Of a stretch of DNA of 7,706 nt, positions 1 through 6,031 are shown piece after piece. Where the stretch lies: NCBI GenBank assembly GCA_030637455.1, contig DAOWGL010000078.1:1-7706 (forward strand), read 5' to 3'. The DNA is from Candidatus Nitrosopumilus sp. (GTDB lineage: Archaea; Thermoproteota; Nitrososphaeria; Nitrososphaerales; Nitrosopumilaceae). Position numbers and translations under genes: made by a program. A model generated the notes under the pieces. It was not told the DNA's origin and did not search any database. It saw only the letters and a list, made by a program, of their open reading frames with translations. The stretch's first letter is position 1, and each line of letters starts with the position of its first letter.

Positions 1-1161
1 AACAGAAATAGATTTTTCATTATAGGTAATAGAACCAGCTTGACCTCTTGGAGCATCATCTAAAATCCCAATAACAGATTGATCTCCATTGTCTGCAGAG
101 TCAAAGATTCCAGAATTTGGAACATCTTCAACTAAAGTAATAATTTCAGAGTATGTCGTAGTTCCATCAGTTACACTAGTAGAAGGTTGTTCATCATTAG
201 ATTGTAATTCAATTACAGAATTTAGATTTACAGATAGTTTTCCATTATCTTCAGAACCAATGTTTGAAAGATTAGGTATCAAATCAACTAATCCAGCCCC
301 CCCGTTTGCAGAACTTTGGCCATTTTCATCATATGCTTGATAGAATGTTGAGGATGTAGTTCCAACATCAAAAGTCCAAGAATCTTCATCGGTAGGATCT
401 TGATTTAATTGAAAATCATTTACTGTTAAGAAAACTTCAGCATTTTTGGGATAAAGAACTCTATCAATATTCATAGAAATGTTTTGGCTTTCATCATATT
501 CTAATGAAACAATCTGTGGGGGACCACCAGGATTGTATTGGATAGTAACTTCATTAAATGAATAAAGTTGAATTAGGGGCCATGCATTCACATCTAATCC
601 AATTTGTCCTGGGGGAACATTAGAATTAGTATTGAGGGATTTTGCATTTCGAACTACATTATTCAAATTTGTTCCAGATGGGGACGCAGTACACGAAGAA
701 AGAGAGGCATCACCATTAGTGGAACCAGTTGCGGTACGAGGGATAGCAAATCCATCAGTTTCAGAAAGAGATATTCCAACTACTGAAGCTGAAGAATCCC
801 TGCTACAAAAAACTCCAAAATCTAATCCCGTTCCTGTAAGCCCTACAGTAGCATCTGCTTGTTGAGCCTTGTCTACGTTTGCAAAATATGCATACCAACT
901 ACCATCAGTTGCCTGAGTCATTCGCAATAATTTACCATTAATAGTTACATCAGGTTCGCCTTTACCCTCATCTGTATCAGACAAATTTGGATCAATTACT
1001 ACGACTTCTACTACCATCGAACCAGAAAAATAATTATTGAATTGAGAATTTTCTGCAGAAACAAATAGATTGGGATTACTTGATGCCTCTGCATCAATTT
1101 GAGGAATAATCAGTAAAATTGAGAAAGCTGCCACTAAAGCAAAATACTTCATCTCCAACAT
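1..1161 (-). CDS. S-layer-like secreted surface protein, N-terminal part (runs off left edge)
   Basis: The minus-strand frame is open from the start region to base 1, giving about 387 residues; the C-terminus is outside the window. It begins with a Sec signal peptide (MKYFALVAAFSILLI core, then PQIDAEAS) and continues as a Thr/Ser/Asn/Asp-rich, beta-type extracellular sequence. The segment VVEVVVIDPNLSDTDEGKG, followed by GKLLRMTQATDGSWYAYFAN, and a later YSEIITLVEDVPNSGIFDS-type strand motif resemble marine thaumarchaeal S-layer proteins as I remember them; this is recognition from memory, not a search. Two cysteines (in DFGVFCSRD and SLSSCTAS) could form a disulfide. Possible starts are ATG at 1182, 1161 and 1152. 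I chose 1161 because a TATA-like box lies about 26 nt upstream; 1152 gives the neatest signal peptide (MKYFALV). S-layer proteins of this group are much longer (well over 1000 residues), so most of the gene is missing. Alternatively it is a paralogous cell-surface protein rather than the main lattice protein. Confidence 0.7.
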   Translation of the reverse strand, partial: MLEMKYFALVAAFSILLIIPQIDAEASSNPNLFVSAENSQFNNYFSGSMVVEVVVIDPNLSDTDEGKGEPDVTINGKLLRMTQATDGSWYAYFANVDKAQQADATVGLTGTGLDFGVFCSRDSSASVVGISLSETDGFAIPRTATGSTNGDASLSSCTASPSGTNLNNVVRNAKSLNTNSNVPPGQIGLDVNAWPLIQLYSFNEVTIQYNPGGPPQIVSLEYDESQNISMNIDRVLYPKNAEVFLTVNDFQLNQDPTDEDSWTFDVGTTSSTFYQAYDENGQSSANGGAGLVDLIPNLSNIGSEDNGKLSVNLNSVIELQSNDEQPSTSVTDGTTTYSEIITLVEDVPNSGIFDSADNGDQSVIGILDDAPRGQAGSITYNEKSISV

Positions 1162-1183
1162 AGTCCTAAAACCACATTTCATC

Positions 1184-1191
1184 ACAAATAA
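1184..1191 (-). promoter_or_regulatory. Weak TATA-like box for the S-layer-like gene
   Basis: On the minus strand this reads GTTATTTG, centred about 26 nt upstream of the ATG at 1161. That is the spacing expected for archaeal transcription starting at or next to the start codon. It is the main reason for preferring 1161 over 1182, which would place the start codon on top of the box. The match is weak. Confidence 0.3.
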
Positions 1192-1254
1192 CATTATCGT
1201 AGGATTACTTCTTAGAAAACGGTAATACGTGATCATACTATCAAAAAGAAGGAA

Positions 1255-2607
1255 ATGTTTGTTCAAAGAACCAAAGTTTTACAGATTTCACTTTTAGCTA
1301 TATTTTCAGCATTTCTAGTTGAATTAATTTTTGGATTAATCTCCAACAGTCTGGCACTGATTACTGACAGTATTCATGCTTTGTTAGACAGTGTCGTAAC
1401 TCTTGTTTTACTTTTAGCTGCAAGATTAGCAATCAAACCACCAGATGCAGAACATACGTATGGTCATGGAAAAATTGAATCACTTGGAGGATTAATTGGA
1501 GGAATAGTAATTTTTCTAATTGCTTGTTTTTTTATTTATGAATCAATCAATAGATTGCAAAGTCCACCTCCAAGTATTTTACCAGGATTATTTGCAATAA
1601 TTGGTGGCCTATATACAATCGGAGTTGATTTTTTCAGAATTATCATCTTAAGAAGATCTATTAAAAAAATTGGTGGTGCTACTTTGAAAGCAGATTTTTA
1701 TCATGCATTTATGGATCTTGGTTCTACATTAGTTGCAATTGTAGGAATTGTTTTGGTATCATATGGTTTGTATTTTGGGGATTTTGTTGCAGCATTAATT
1801 CTGGGAGTTTTACTGGCAGCACTAAGTGTGAAATTAGTATACAAAACAGCATTAGATTTGACTGATGTGATATCTCCAGAACTTGTAAAAAATGTCAGAG
1901 AAATTTCAATGTCAACAGATGGTGTAGTGGATACAGGATCAATTCTTATGAGAAGATCAGGGGATACAATTTTTGCAGATGTAACAATCTCTCTAAGGGG
2001 AGATACTAGTTTTGATAAAGCACATGAAATTAGTGACAGTGTTGAAAGAAACATAAAAAATAAAATTCCAAATGCATCCCCTACAATTCATTTTGAACCA
2101 AATTGGAAAGATGTTCCGCTAGATGCAAAAATTTTTGACATTACAAAAAATGTAGATGGTGTTAAAGGGGTTCATAATGTTACCACACATAAAACAAAGG
2201 GCAAAACATATTCTAATTTACACGTGATGGTAGAAAGAGGAATTAATTTATCCTCAGCTCATAAAATTTCAGAAATAATTGAACAAAAAATTCAAGAACA
2301 AATTCCAGAAATTGAGCATGCTACCATTCATCTAGAACCATTTGTTACAGTTCCAGAAAATATCAATATTGAAGATGTTGAAACTGAAGAAAAAATTAAA
2401 ACCATATTGGAGAAATACCCAGACATTAAAAAAATCGGCAGAATTGTATCTTTGAAATTTGAGAATATTCTCAAAATTGACATCGATTGTTCATTTAACA
2501 AAGATTTGTCAATTGAAAAAGTTCATGATTTAACATCAGAAATCGAACATCTAATTAGAACAGAAATTAAAAATTCTGTAATTACTATTCATCCAGAACC
2601 AAATTAG
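1255..2607 (+). CDS. Cation diffusion facilitator (CDF) metal exporter with three tandem C-terminal domains
   Basis: This 450-residue membrane protein belongs to the CDF family, which exports divalent metals (Zn, Fe, Mn, Co, Cd) from the cytoplasm in exchange for protons. Residues 1-200 form the six-helix domain. Metal-site residues are visible: D38, H41 and D45 in TM2 and H150/D154 in TM5 (an HxxxD pair in each helix, the usual transport site), and D64-x2-H67-x3-H71 with GHGKIESL in the TM2-TM3 loop, as in FieF/YiiP. An HD-HD site is commonly linked to zinc, but specificity cannot be read safely. A normal CDF is about 300 residues with one cytoplasmic ferredoxin-like domain. Here three such units follow (about 207-282, 290-362 and 372-449), each with a conserved His in the helix (H257, H336, H424) and each ending in TIHxEP (277-282, 357-362, 444-449). 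The ATG at 1255 has GAAGG just upstream. Its 3' end overlaps the convergent ZIP gene by 4 nt. Confidence 0.93.
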   Translation: MFVQRTKVLQISLLAIFSAFLVELIFGLISNSLALITDSIHALLDSVVTLVLLLAARLAIKPPDAEHTYGHGKIESLGGLIGGIVIFLIACFFIYESINRLQSPPPSILPGLFAIIGGLYTIGVDFFRIIILRRSIKKIGGATLKADFYHAFMDLGSTLVAIVGIVLVSYGLYFGDFVAALILGVLLAALSVKLVYKTALDLTDVISPELVKNVREISMSTDGVVDTGSILMRRSGDTIFADVTISLRGDTSFDKAHEISDSVERNIKNKIPNASPTIHFEPNWKDVPLDAKIFDITKNVDGVKGVHNVTTHKTKGKTYSNLHVMVERGINLSSAHKISEIIEQKIQEQIPEIEHATIHLEPFVTVPENINIEDVETEEKIKTILEKYPDIKKIGRIVSLKFENILKIDIDCSFNKDLSIEKVHDLTSEIEHLIRTEIKNSVITIHPEPN

Positions 2608-3782
2608 ACCAAGATGCTAGTCAGATACATCACTAACATTCCAACGGCAATTCCAGATACAACAGCAATGGTAGAAAGATTTTGATCATTTTCTTCTTGA
2701 ATCCATTTCATAATAACAACAATTACTTGAAAGATTGCACCTGCCCCTACAGCCAAGAATATTACTGATGTGAAAGGAGAATAAACAAAGCCACCGATCC
2801 AAGCCCCAAAAATGGCAGGACTGCCAGCAATCAGACCCATAGCGGCAAGTTTTCCAATCATCAATTTTCCTCTTGACATGGGTGCTGCAATTGCAATACC
2901 TTCTGTAGTATTATGCAAAGCAAATCCTACAATTAGAAAGGTGCTAAATGCAATTGATCCCATTCCAAGTGCTGCACCTATAGCAAGTCCTTCTCCAAAA
3001 TTATGTAATCCAATTCCAATTGATATCATTAAAGCAATGGCAACAGGTTTTGTGAATTTTGAAGACCCTGCTTTTTCAACAAGTTTGTTTCCAATATAGT
3101 ACAATCCAAGAAAAGACAATATTGTTACTGTAGCTACTAGTAATGTTCCATTGAAACTAGATGCTAAATTTTCATCAGATACCTCAACTGCTTCTTCAAT
3201 AGAATCAATAGCTAAGAAAAGAAGTAAACCTACAGTCAGTGCCAAAAAGAAATGATATTTTTGTTTATTAATTCTTTTGATAAATGGAAGCCATAATAAT
3301 CCAATCATCACAGGGATTATTCCAACATATGTTCCAATTACTGCAAAAAAGATTGTAAGATCTAATGATGGTTCTAATGCAGGAGTAGCTGCTTCAATTT
3401 CTTTTTCAAATCTTGTTCCATCTTCAACAGTAATTCCTATAGTGTATGGTTCTGCTTCATTCCATTCAAATGGAATTCTAACTAGAGTGGTTTCGAATCT
3501 TTCTAAAAATCCATCAGGCTCAACGGCTGCTGGTTGAATTCTATCATTGATATCAGCCATAACTATTTCAACAGGCATATGGCCAGTGTTTCTAACAGTT
3601 GCCTGAATTTCAGAATCAATAAAATCTACTTTTTCAATTGTAATTTCAGGAAGTATTACTCCAAAATCTAACAATTCTGCACCTGGTCCAAAAATGTAAG
3701 CCATCAGCAAAATCAAAAAAAGGAATGGAATTAATCCACTTGCAATTAATTTTCCTTTAGATGAATTATTACTAAGATCCAT
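2604..3782 (-). CDS. ZIP-family metal transporter with N-terminal membrane-anchored beta domain
   Basis: This 392-residue protein is a ZIP permease, a family that normally brings Zn, Fe or Mn into the cytoplasm. The two signature helices are clear: HNFGEG at 260-265 and HNTTEGIAIAAP at 290-301, matching the metal-binding HNxxEG motifs of TM4 and TM5 in the ZupT/GufA-type branch. An added front end precedes the core: a hydrophobic helix at about 14-33 and then a roughly 100-residue beta-rich domain (about 42-138, including ATVRNTGHMPVEIV) resembling CARDB/Ig-like folds. The core starts with a helix at about 143-165. The beta domain should face outside. The gene begins with ATG inside the end of the multicopper oxidase gene (11-nt overlap), so it is almost certainly co-transcribed and probably translationally coupled. 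Its TAA overlaps the CDF stop codon. ZIP annotation is secure; substrate and direction are not. Confidence 0.93.
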   Translation of the reverse strand: MDLSNNSSKGKLIASGLIPFLFLILLMAYIFGPGAELLDFGVILPEITIEKVDFIDSEIQATVRNTGHMPVEIVMADINDRIQPAAVEPDGFLERFETTLVRIPFEWNEAEPYTIGITVEDGTRFEKEIEAATPALEPSLDLTIFFAVIGTYVGIIPVMIGLLWLPFIKRINKQKYHFFLALTVGLLLFLAIDSIEEAVEVSDENLASSFNGTLLVATVTILSFLGLYYIGNKLVEKAGSSKFTKPVAIALMISIGIGLHNFGEGLAIGAALGMGSIAFSTFLIVGFALHNTTEGIAIAAPMSRGKLMIGKLAAMGLIAGSPAIFGAWIGGFVYSPFTSVIFLAVGAGAIFQVIVVIMKWIQEENDQNLSTIAVVSGIAVGMLVMYLTSILV

Positions 3783-4827
3783 AATCTAGTTCCACAGTAT
3801 CTTTTTCAGTTGAATTATTTACAAGAAATATTCCTACCCAGCCTTTTTCTGAGAACTCAACCTTGTGGGCGTGAAATAGATATTTTCCAGGGTACTTGTA
3901 TTCAAATTCCATTATTCCACGCTCAGTTTGAGATAAAGTTATCATATCAGTGTAAAATGATGGTACAAGGTCAGTTCCCGTAGGATAATACTTGTACAAA
4001 TTTCCATGAAGGTGTAGGTTATTGATTGGATCAAATTCCACCATATTAACAACATAAACTCGAATTAATTCATCAGTGTTAATCTGGATTGGGTGATGTT
4101 GATAATAAAATGGAATAGTATTAGCAGCATAGAAATTATTTTCAGTATCAAAATCTGTATCCAATCCATTTAACACCATAACCATTTCATCAGCTGGTGG
4201 ACGTTTTTCTTTTGGATCAACTATGAAAACACCATAAAGACCATGAACAATATGTTCTTCAAGTGGCATCACATGACAATGATATGGATGTACACCTACA
4301 GGTCCAGCTTCAAATTCATATACAAATTGTCCACCATTACCTCCAACAGGTTCAAAGACTCCATCCATTCCAGCAGGATGAATTCCGTGAAAATGCATAG
4401 TGTGTTCTTTAGAGCCATTATTTATGAAATGAATACGAAGTAAATCACCTTCGGTTGCTCTAATGGTAGGGCCTGGAACTGTTCCATTAAAAGTCCAAAC
4501 ATTATAAAATACACCAGGAGATACCTCCATGATTTTATCATCTTCAGCAATTATTGTAAATTCTCTTAGAACTGTACCGTCAGATAATTGTGAAACATCA
4601 CCATAATTGAAATCTCTCAAATACTCCATTGGATCAAATTCTACAGTAGAAACAGCATATAGTGGATCAATGATTTTACCAGATGTTTGAACCACTGCTC
4701 CTGAATGAGTTACAAATGTTTTAGATTCAGATTGAGCGTCAGAAAAAGTTGGAAAAACGGCAATTATAGAAAATCCAACAACTAACGAAATCAGTAAAAT
4801 CATTACAGTCGAACGACCTATTCTCAA
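3772..4827 (-). CDS. Exported two-domain multicopper oxidase
   Basis: A 351-residue secreted or membrane-anchored enzyme with two cupredoxin domains. An N-terminal hydrophobic segment (about 8-30, possible cleavage after SDA31) exports it. All four HxH motifs of a trinuclear copper centre are present: H145/H147 (HTMHFHG), H183/H185 (HPYHCHV), H272/H274 (NLHLHG) and H319/H321 (LFHAHKV). Type 1 copper ligands H142, C184 and H192 lie in domain 1; domain 2 has no cysteine at the matching place. The axial position appears to be L197 rather than Met. The full eight-His set points to an O2-reducing oxidase (laccase or metallo-oxidase type: Cu(I), Fe(II), Mn(II) or organic substrates) rather than a NirK nitrite reductase, though thaumarchaeal members are often labelled NirK-like. 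The start is TTG at 4827, chosen because a TATA-like box lies about 28 nt upstream; an ATG at 4803 (residue 9) also gives a good signal peptide. First gene of the oxidase-ZIP operon. Confidence 0.9.
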   Translation of the reverse strand: MRIGRSTVMILLISLVVGFSIIAVFPTFSDAQSESKTFVTHSGAVVQTSGKIIDPLYAVSTVEFDPMEYLRDFNYGDVSQLSDGTVLREFTIIAEDDKIMEVSPGVFYNVWTFNGTVPGPTIRATEGDLLRIHFINNGSKEHTMHFHGIHPAGMDGVFEPVGGNGGQFVYEFEAGPVGVHPYHCHVMPLEEHIVHGLYGVFIVDPKEKRPPADEMVMVLNGLDTDFDTENNFYAANTIPFYYQHHPIQINTDELIRVYVVNMVEFDPINNLHLHGNLYKYYPTGTDLVPSFYTDMITLSQTERGIMEFEYKYPGKYLFHAHKVEFSEKGWVGIFLVNNSTEKDTVELDYGS

Positions 4828-4850
4828 GATAAGTAAAAAACTAAAATTCT

Positions 4851-4860
4851 TTATTTAAAT
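4851..4860 (-). promoter_or_regulatory. TATA-like box for the oxidase-ZIP operon
   Basis: The minus strand reads ATTTAAATAA, a good archaeal TATA element centred about 28 nt upstream of the TTG at 4827. The spacing predicts a leaderless or nearly leaderless transcript and supports the TTG start. The TTACCCTAA element begins immediately next to it, so a bound regulator would block access of TBP/TFB. Confidence 0.5.
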
Positions 4861-4931
4861 TTACCCTAAGCTAACTTTTTTAGCCTAATCTAACTTTGTT
4901 GTATTAGGCTAAATAATTGTGAAAAATTAGG
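4861..4931. promoter_or_regulatory. Candidate DtxR/IdeR-type operator cluster between divergent promoters
   Basis: Four related elements lie between the two TATA-like boxes: TTACCCTAA (4861-4869), TTAGCCTAA (4880-4888), TTAGGCTAA (4904-4912) and TTAGG (4927-4931). TTAG-S-CTAA is exactly the central nine bases of the known bacterial DtxR/IdeR box (TTAGGTTAGSCTAACCTAA). Extended to 14 bases, 4880-4893 matches the right part of that box at 13 of 14 positions and 4861-4874 at 12 of 14. The first element abuts the oxidase TATA box and the last touches the TATA box of the plus-strand gene. The likely role is joint metal-dependent repression of both transcription units by a DtxR-family protein encoded elsewhere. 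The sequence match is direct; regulator and metal are inferred. Confidence 0.5.
4879..4913. repeat. Perfect 11-bp inverted repeat in the divergent promoter region
   Basis: TTTAGCCTAAT (4879-4889) is the exact reverse complement of ATTAGGCTAAA (4903-4913), with a 13-nt spacer. Each arm also contains a nine-base near-palindrome of its own, so the structure is better explained as two protein-binding sites 24 bp apart (centres 4884 and 4908, a little over two helical turns) than as a transcription terminator. Confidence 0.75.
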
Positions 4932-4940
4932 TTTAAACTA
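4930..4940 (+). promoter_or_regulatory. TATA-like box for the small membrane protein gene
   Basis: GGTTTAAACTA, centred near 4935, lies about 26 nt upstream of the GTG at 4961, as expected for a leaderless archaeal transcript. It overlaps the TTAGG element at 4927-4931, so operator binding could shut this promoter too. Confidence 0.4.
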
Positions 4941-4960
4941 AAGATAATCAGCATAAATCT

Positions 4961-5467
4961 GTGCAAAAATCAGGATTAATGACAGTAATTTTTGGATTGT
5001 TGATTGTAACAGGACTAGTAGTGTCAATGGTGGAAAATCAAATAACATTAGAAGGGATCAATCAAGGAAATGGAAAAGTCAGTTCAATTGAAACAATTAC
5101 AGTTTCAGTTGATTTTGATAAAGAGATTACACCTGTAGGAATTTTTGCAGTTCAAATAATGGAATTCAAAAAAAATACAATTTCTGCAATAATTTTAGAC
5201 CCGTCAAACATAGAAATTATTTCTCAAAAAATAAATGAAGAAACACTTGAAAAAGAATTTGATGTGTTTGAAACTGGAACTTATCAACTAATTATTCAGA
5301 GTACTGATGAAGATGAAATTTATGTGGCAGGTGCAATTGGTCCACTGCCAGATGCAGATAAAAAATTTATCCTATCCATAATTTCCTTGGGCATTCTGAT
5401 CATAGGAATGATAGGATTAGCAACTATTGGAGTAATTGGGATAAAAAATAGAAAAAAATCAGTTTAG
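4961..5467 (+). CDS. Small two-helix membrane protein with extracellular beta domain
   Basis: I do not recognise a function. The 168-residue product has a hydrophobic N-terminal segment (about 7-24, signal anchor or signal peptide), a beta-rich middle (about 27-130, including a DVFETGTYQLIIQS strand pair at 101-114), a long hydrophobic helix (about 136-161) and a basic tail (KNRKK) that would sit in the cytoplasm. The layout (exposed beta domain, one C-terminal anchor, short basic tail) recalls emp24/GOLD-type proteins, but that is only a shape resemblance. The start is GTG at 4961, supported by the TATA-like box 26 nt upstream; an ATG at 4979 is the alternative and keeps the hydrophobic segment. 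It is divergent from the oxidase-ZIP operon and shares the candidate metalloregulator operators, suggesting a role at the envelope under the same conditions. Its 3' end overlaps the winged-helix gene by 9 nt. Confidence 0.75.
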   Translation: MQKSGLMTVIFGLLIVTGLVVSMVENQITLEGINQGNGKVSSIETITVSVDFDKEITPVGIFAVQIMEFKKNTISAIILDPSNIEIISQKINEETLEKEFDVFETGTYQLIIQSTDEDEIYVAGAIGPLPDADKKFILSIISLGILIIGMIGLATIGVIGIKNRKKSV

Positions 5468-5770
5468 GTAACTATCCATTTTTTCTAAGCCACTAATAGT
5501 TGCATCAAAGTTATCACCGTCTTCAACAATACTAGTGAGTTTTTCAGAATTTGCTGTTAGTGTACATTTTCCATCATTAGAATTTTTTAAAATAAATCCA
5601 TATTCAATCAAATATGAAAGCCTTTCAAGAACTTCAGATTCAGAAACGGATGATTGTTCAGCTAAAAAAGAACATTCTTTTTGGCCATCTTCAAGTTGAG
5701 CTAAAATTAATGAGGTGGTTGGATCAAACATACATTCGACAATTTTTTCTCGATCAAATGTATCACTCAT
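5459..5770 (-). CDS. Small winged-helix-like (putative transcription regulator) protein
   Basis: A 103-residue soluble protein. Residues about 17-65 look like a winged helix-turn-helix of the ArsR/MarR-like kind common in archaea: SLILAQLEDGQKECSFLAEQ, then SVSESEVLERLSYLIEYGFI (helix-turn-helix and recognition helix), then LKNSNDGKCTLTANSEKL as a beta wing. The start is ATG at 5770. An upstream TTG at 5791 would add seven residues, but a TATA-like TTATTAC lies about 26 nt before the ATG, and MSDTFDREKI makes a sensible N-terminus. Cysteines at 13, 33 and 69 could bind metal or sense redox state, though they do not form a known ArsR metal motif. The protein is acidic for a DNA binder, so it may be a protein-interaction module. 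Tail-to-tail overlap of 9 nt with the membrane-protein gene; divergent from the Cys-rich gene. Target unknown. Confidence 0.7.
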   Translation of the reverse strand: MSDTFDREKIVECMFDPTTSLILAQLEDGQKECSFLAEQSSVSESEVLERLSYLIEYGFILKNSNDGKCTLTANSEKLTSIVEDGDNFDATISGLEKMDSYLN

Positions 5771-5792
5771 AATAAAATACAAATTTTTCAAA

Positions 5793-5799
5793 GTAATAA
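5793..5799 (-). promoter_or_regulatory. Weak TATA-like box for the winged-helix gene
   Basis: The minus strand reads TTATTAC about 26 nt upstream of the ATG at 5770. It favours that ATG over the TTG at 5791, which would start at the edge of this element. Weak match. Confidence 0.3.
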
Positions 5800-5824
5800 C
5801 TTTTTGAATTGATCTTCCAATAAG

Positions 5825-5832
5825 ATAATTAA
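5825..5832 (+). promoter_or_regulatory. TATA-like box for the Cys-rich small protein
   Basis: ATAATTAA lies about 26 nt upstream of the ATG at 5854, consistent with a leaderless message. No Shine-Dalgarno-like sequence precedes that ATG, which fits. Confidence 0.35.
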
Positions 5833-5853
5833 GAAATAGATTCCCTCAAAAAT

Positions 5854-6006
5854 ATGCAAAAACTCTGTAGTAAGGATCCCTCAGGGAAAGGGATACACTG
5901 TTTTTGTGTAGATATTGACGCTCAAAGGGGAGTCAAAAAATGTTGCAAATGCAGTATATGGAATGTCCAAGGCAGTGATTGGACTAGTGATGAGGATTTT
6001 AGATAA
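5854..6006 (+). CDS. 50-residue cysteine-rich small protein
   Basis: A short complete frame from ATG to TAA. The product carries six cysteines, C5, C16, C18, C30, C31 and C33, plus H15, arranged as C-x10-C-x-C-x11-CC-x-C, with sections GIHCFCVD and VKKCCKCSIW. The C-terminus is acidic (SDWTSDEDFR). Paired CxC and CCxC clusters about 12 residues apart suggest a single metal-binding knuckle, most likely zinc-ribbon-like, or a small copper/zinc binder. I do not recognise a named family. In favour of a real gene: the cysteine pattern, a TATA-like box 26 nt upstream, and otherwise unexplained space between two genes. Against: small size and a short hairpin-forming stretch (TCCCT-C-AGGGA at 5877-5887) that could mean a structured RNA. 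It lies just after the metal-transport cluster, which makes metal buffering or sensing an attractive but unproved idea. Confidence 0.62.
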   Translation: MQKLCSKDPSGKGIHCFCVDIDAQRGVKKCCKCSIWNVQGSDWTSDEDFR

Positions 6007-6031
6007 TTAAATTCAAAAAAGATATCAAGAT

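Noticed and set aside
89..865. Three plus-strand frames (89-340, 604-786, 632-865)
   Set aside because: They lie antisense inside the S-layer-like gene, whose minus-strand frame is continuous and has a signal peptide and recognisable domains; the plus-strand products look like nothing coherent.
1701..2054. Minus-strand 117-residue frame inside the CDF gene
   Set aside because: Antisense shadow of a strongly supported CDF coding region.
2812..4443. Plus-strand frames at 2812-3099, 3277-3537 and 4243-4443
   Set aside because: Antisense shadows of the ZIP and oxidase genes, which carry clear family motifs.
3772..4827. Calling the oxidase a copper nitrite reductase (nirK)
   Set aside because: NirK needs only a three-His type 2 copper at the interface; this protein keeps all four HxH pairs of a trinuclear centre, so the broader name is safer.
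4879..4913. Inverted repeat as a hairpin terminator
   Set aside because: It lies between two divergent starts with no gene ending nearby, the spacer is 13 nt and no T-run follows; two operator sites explain it better.
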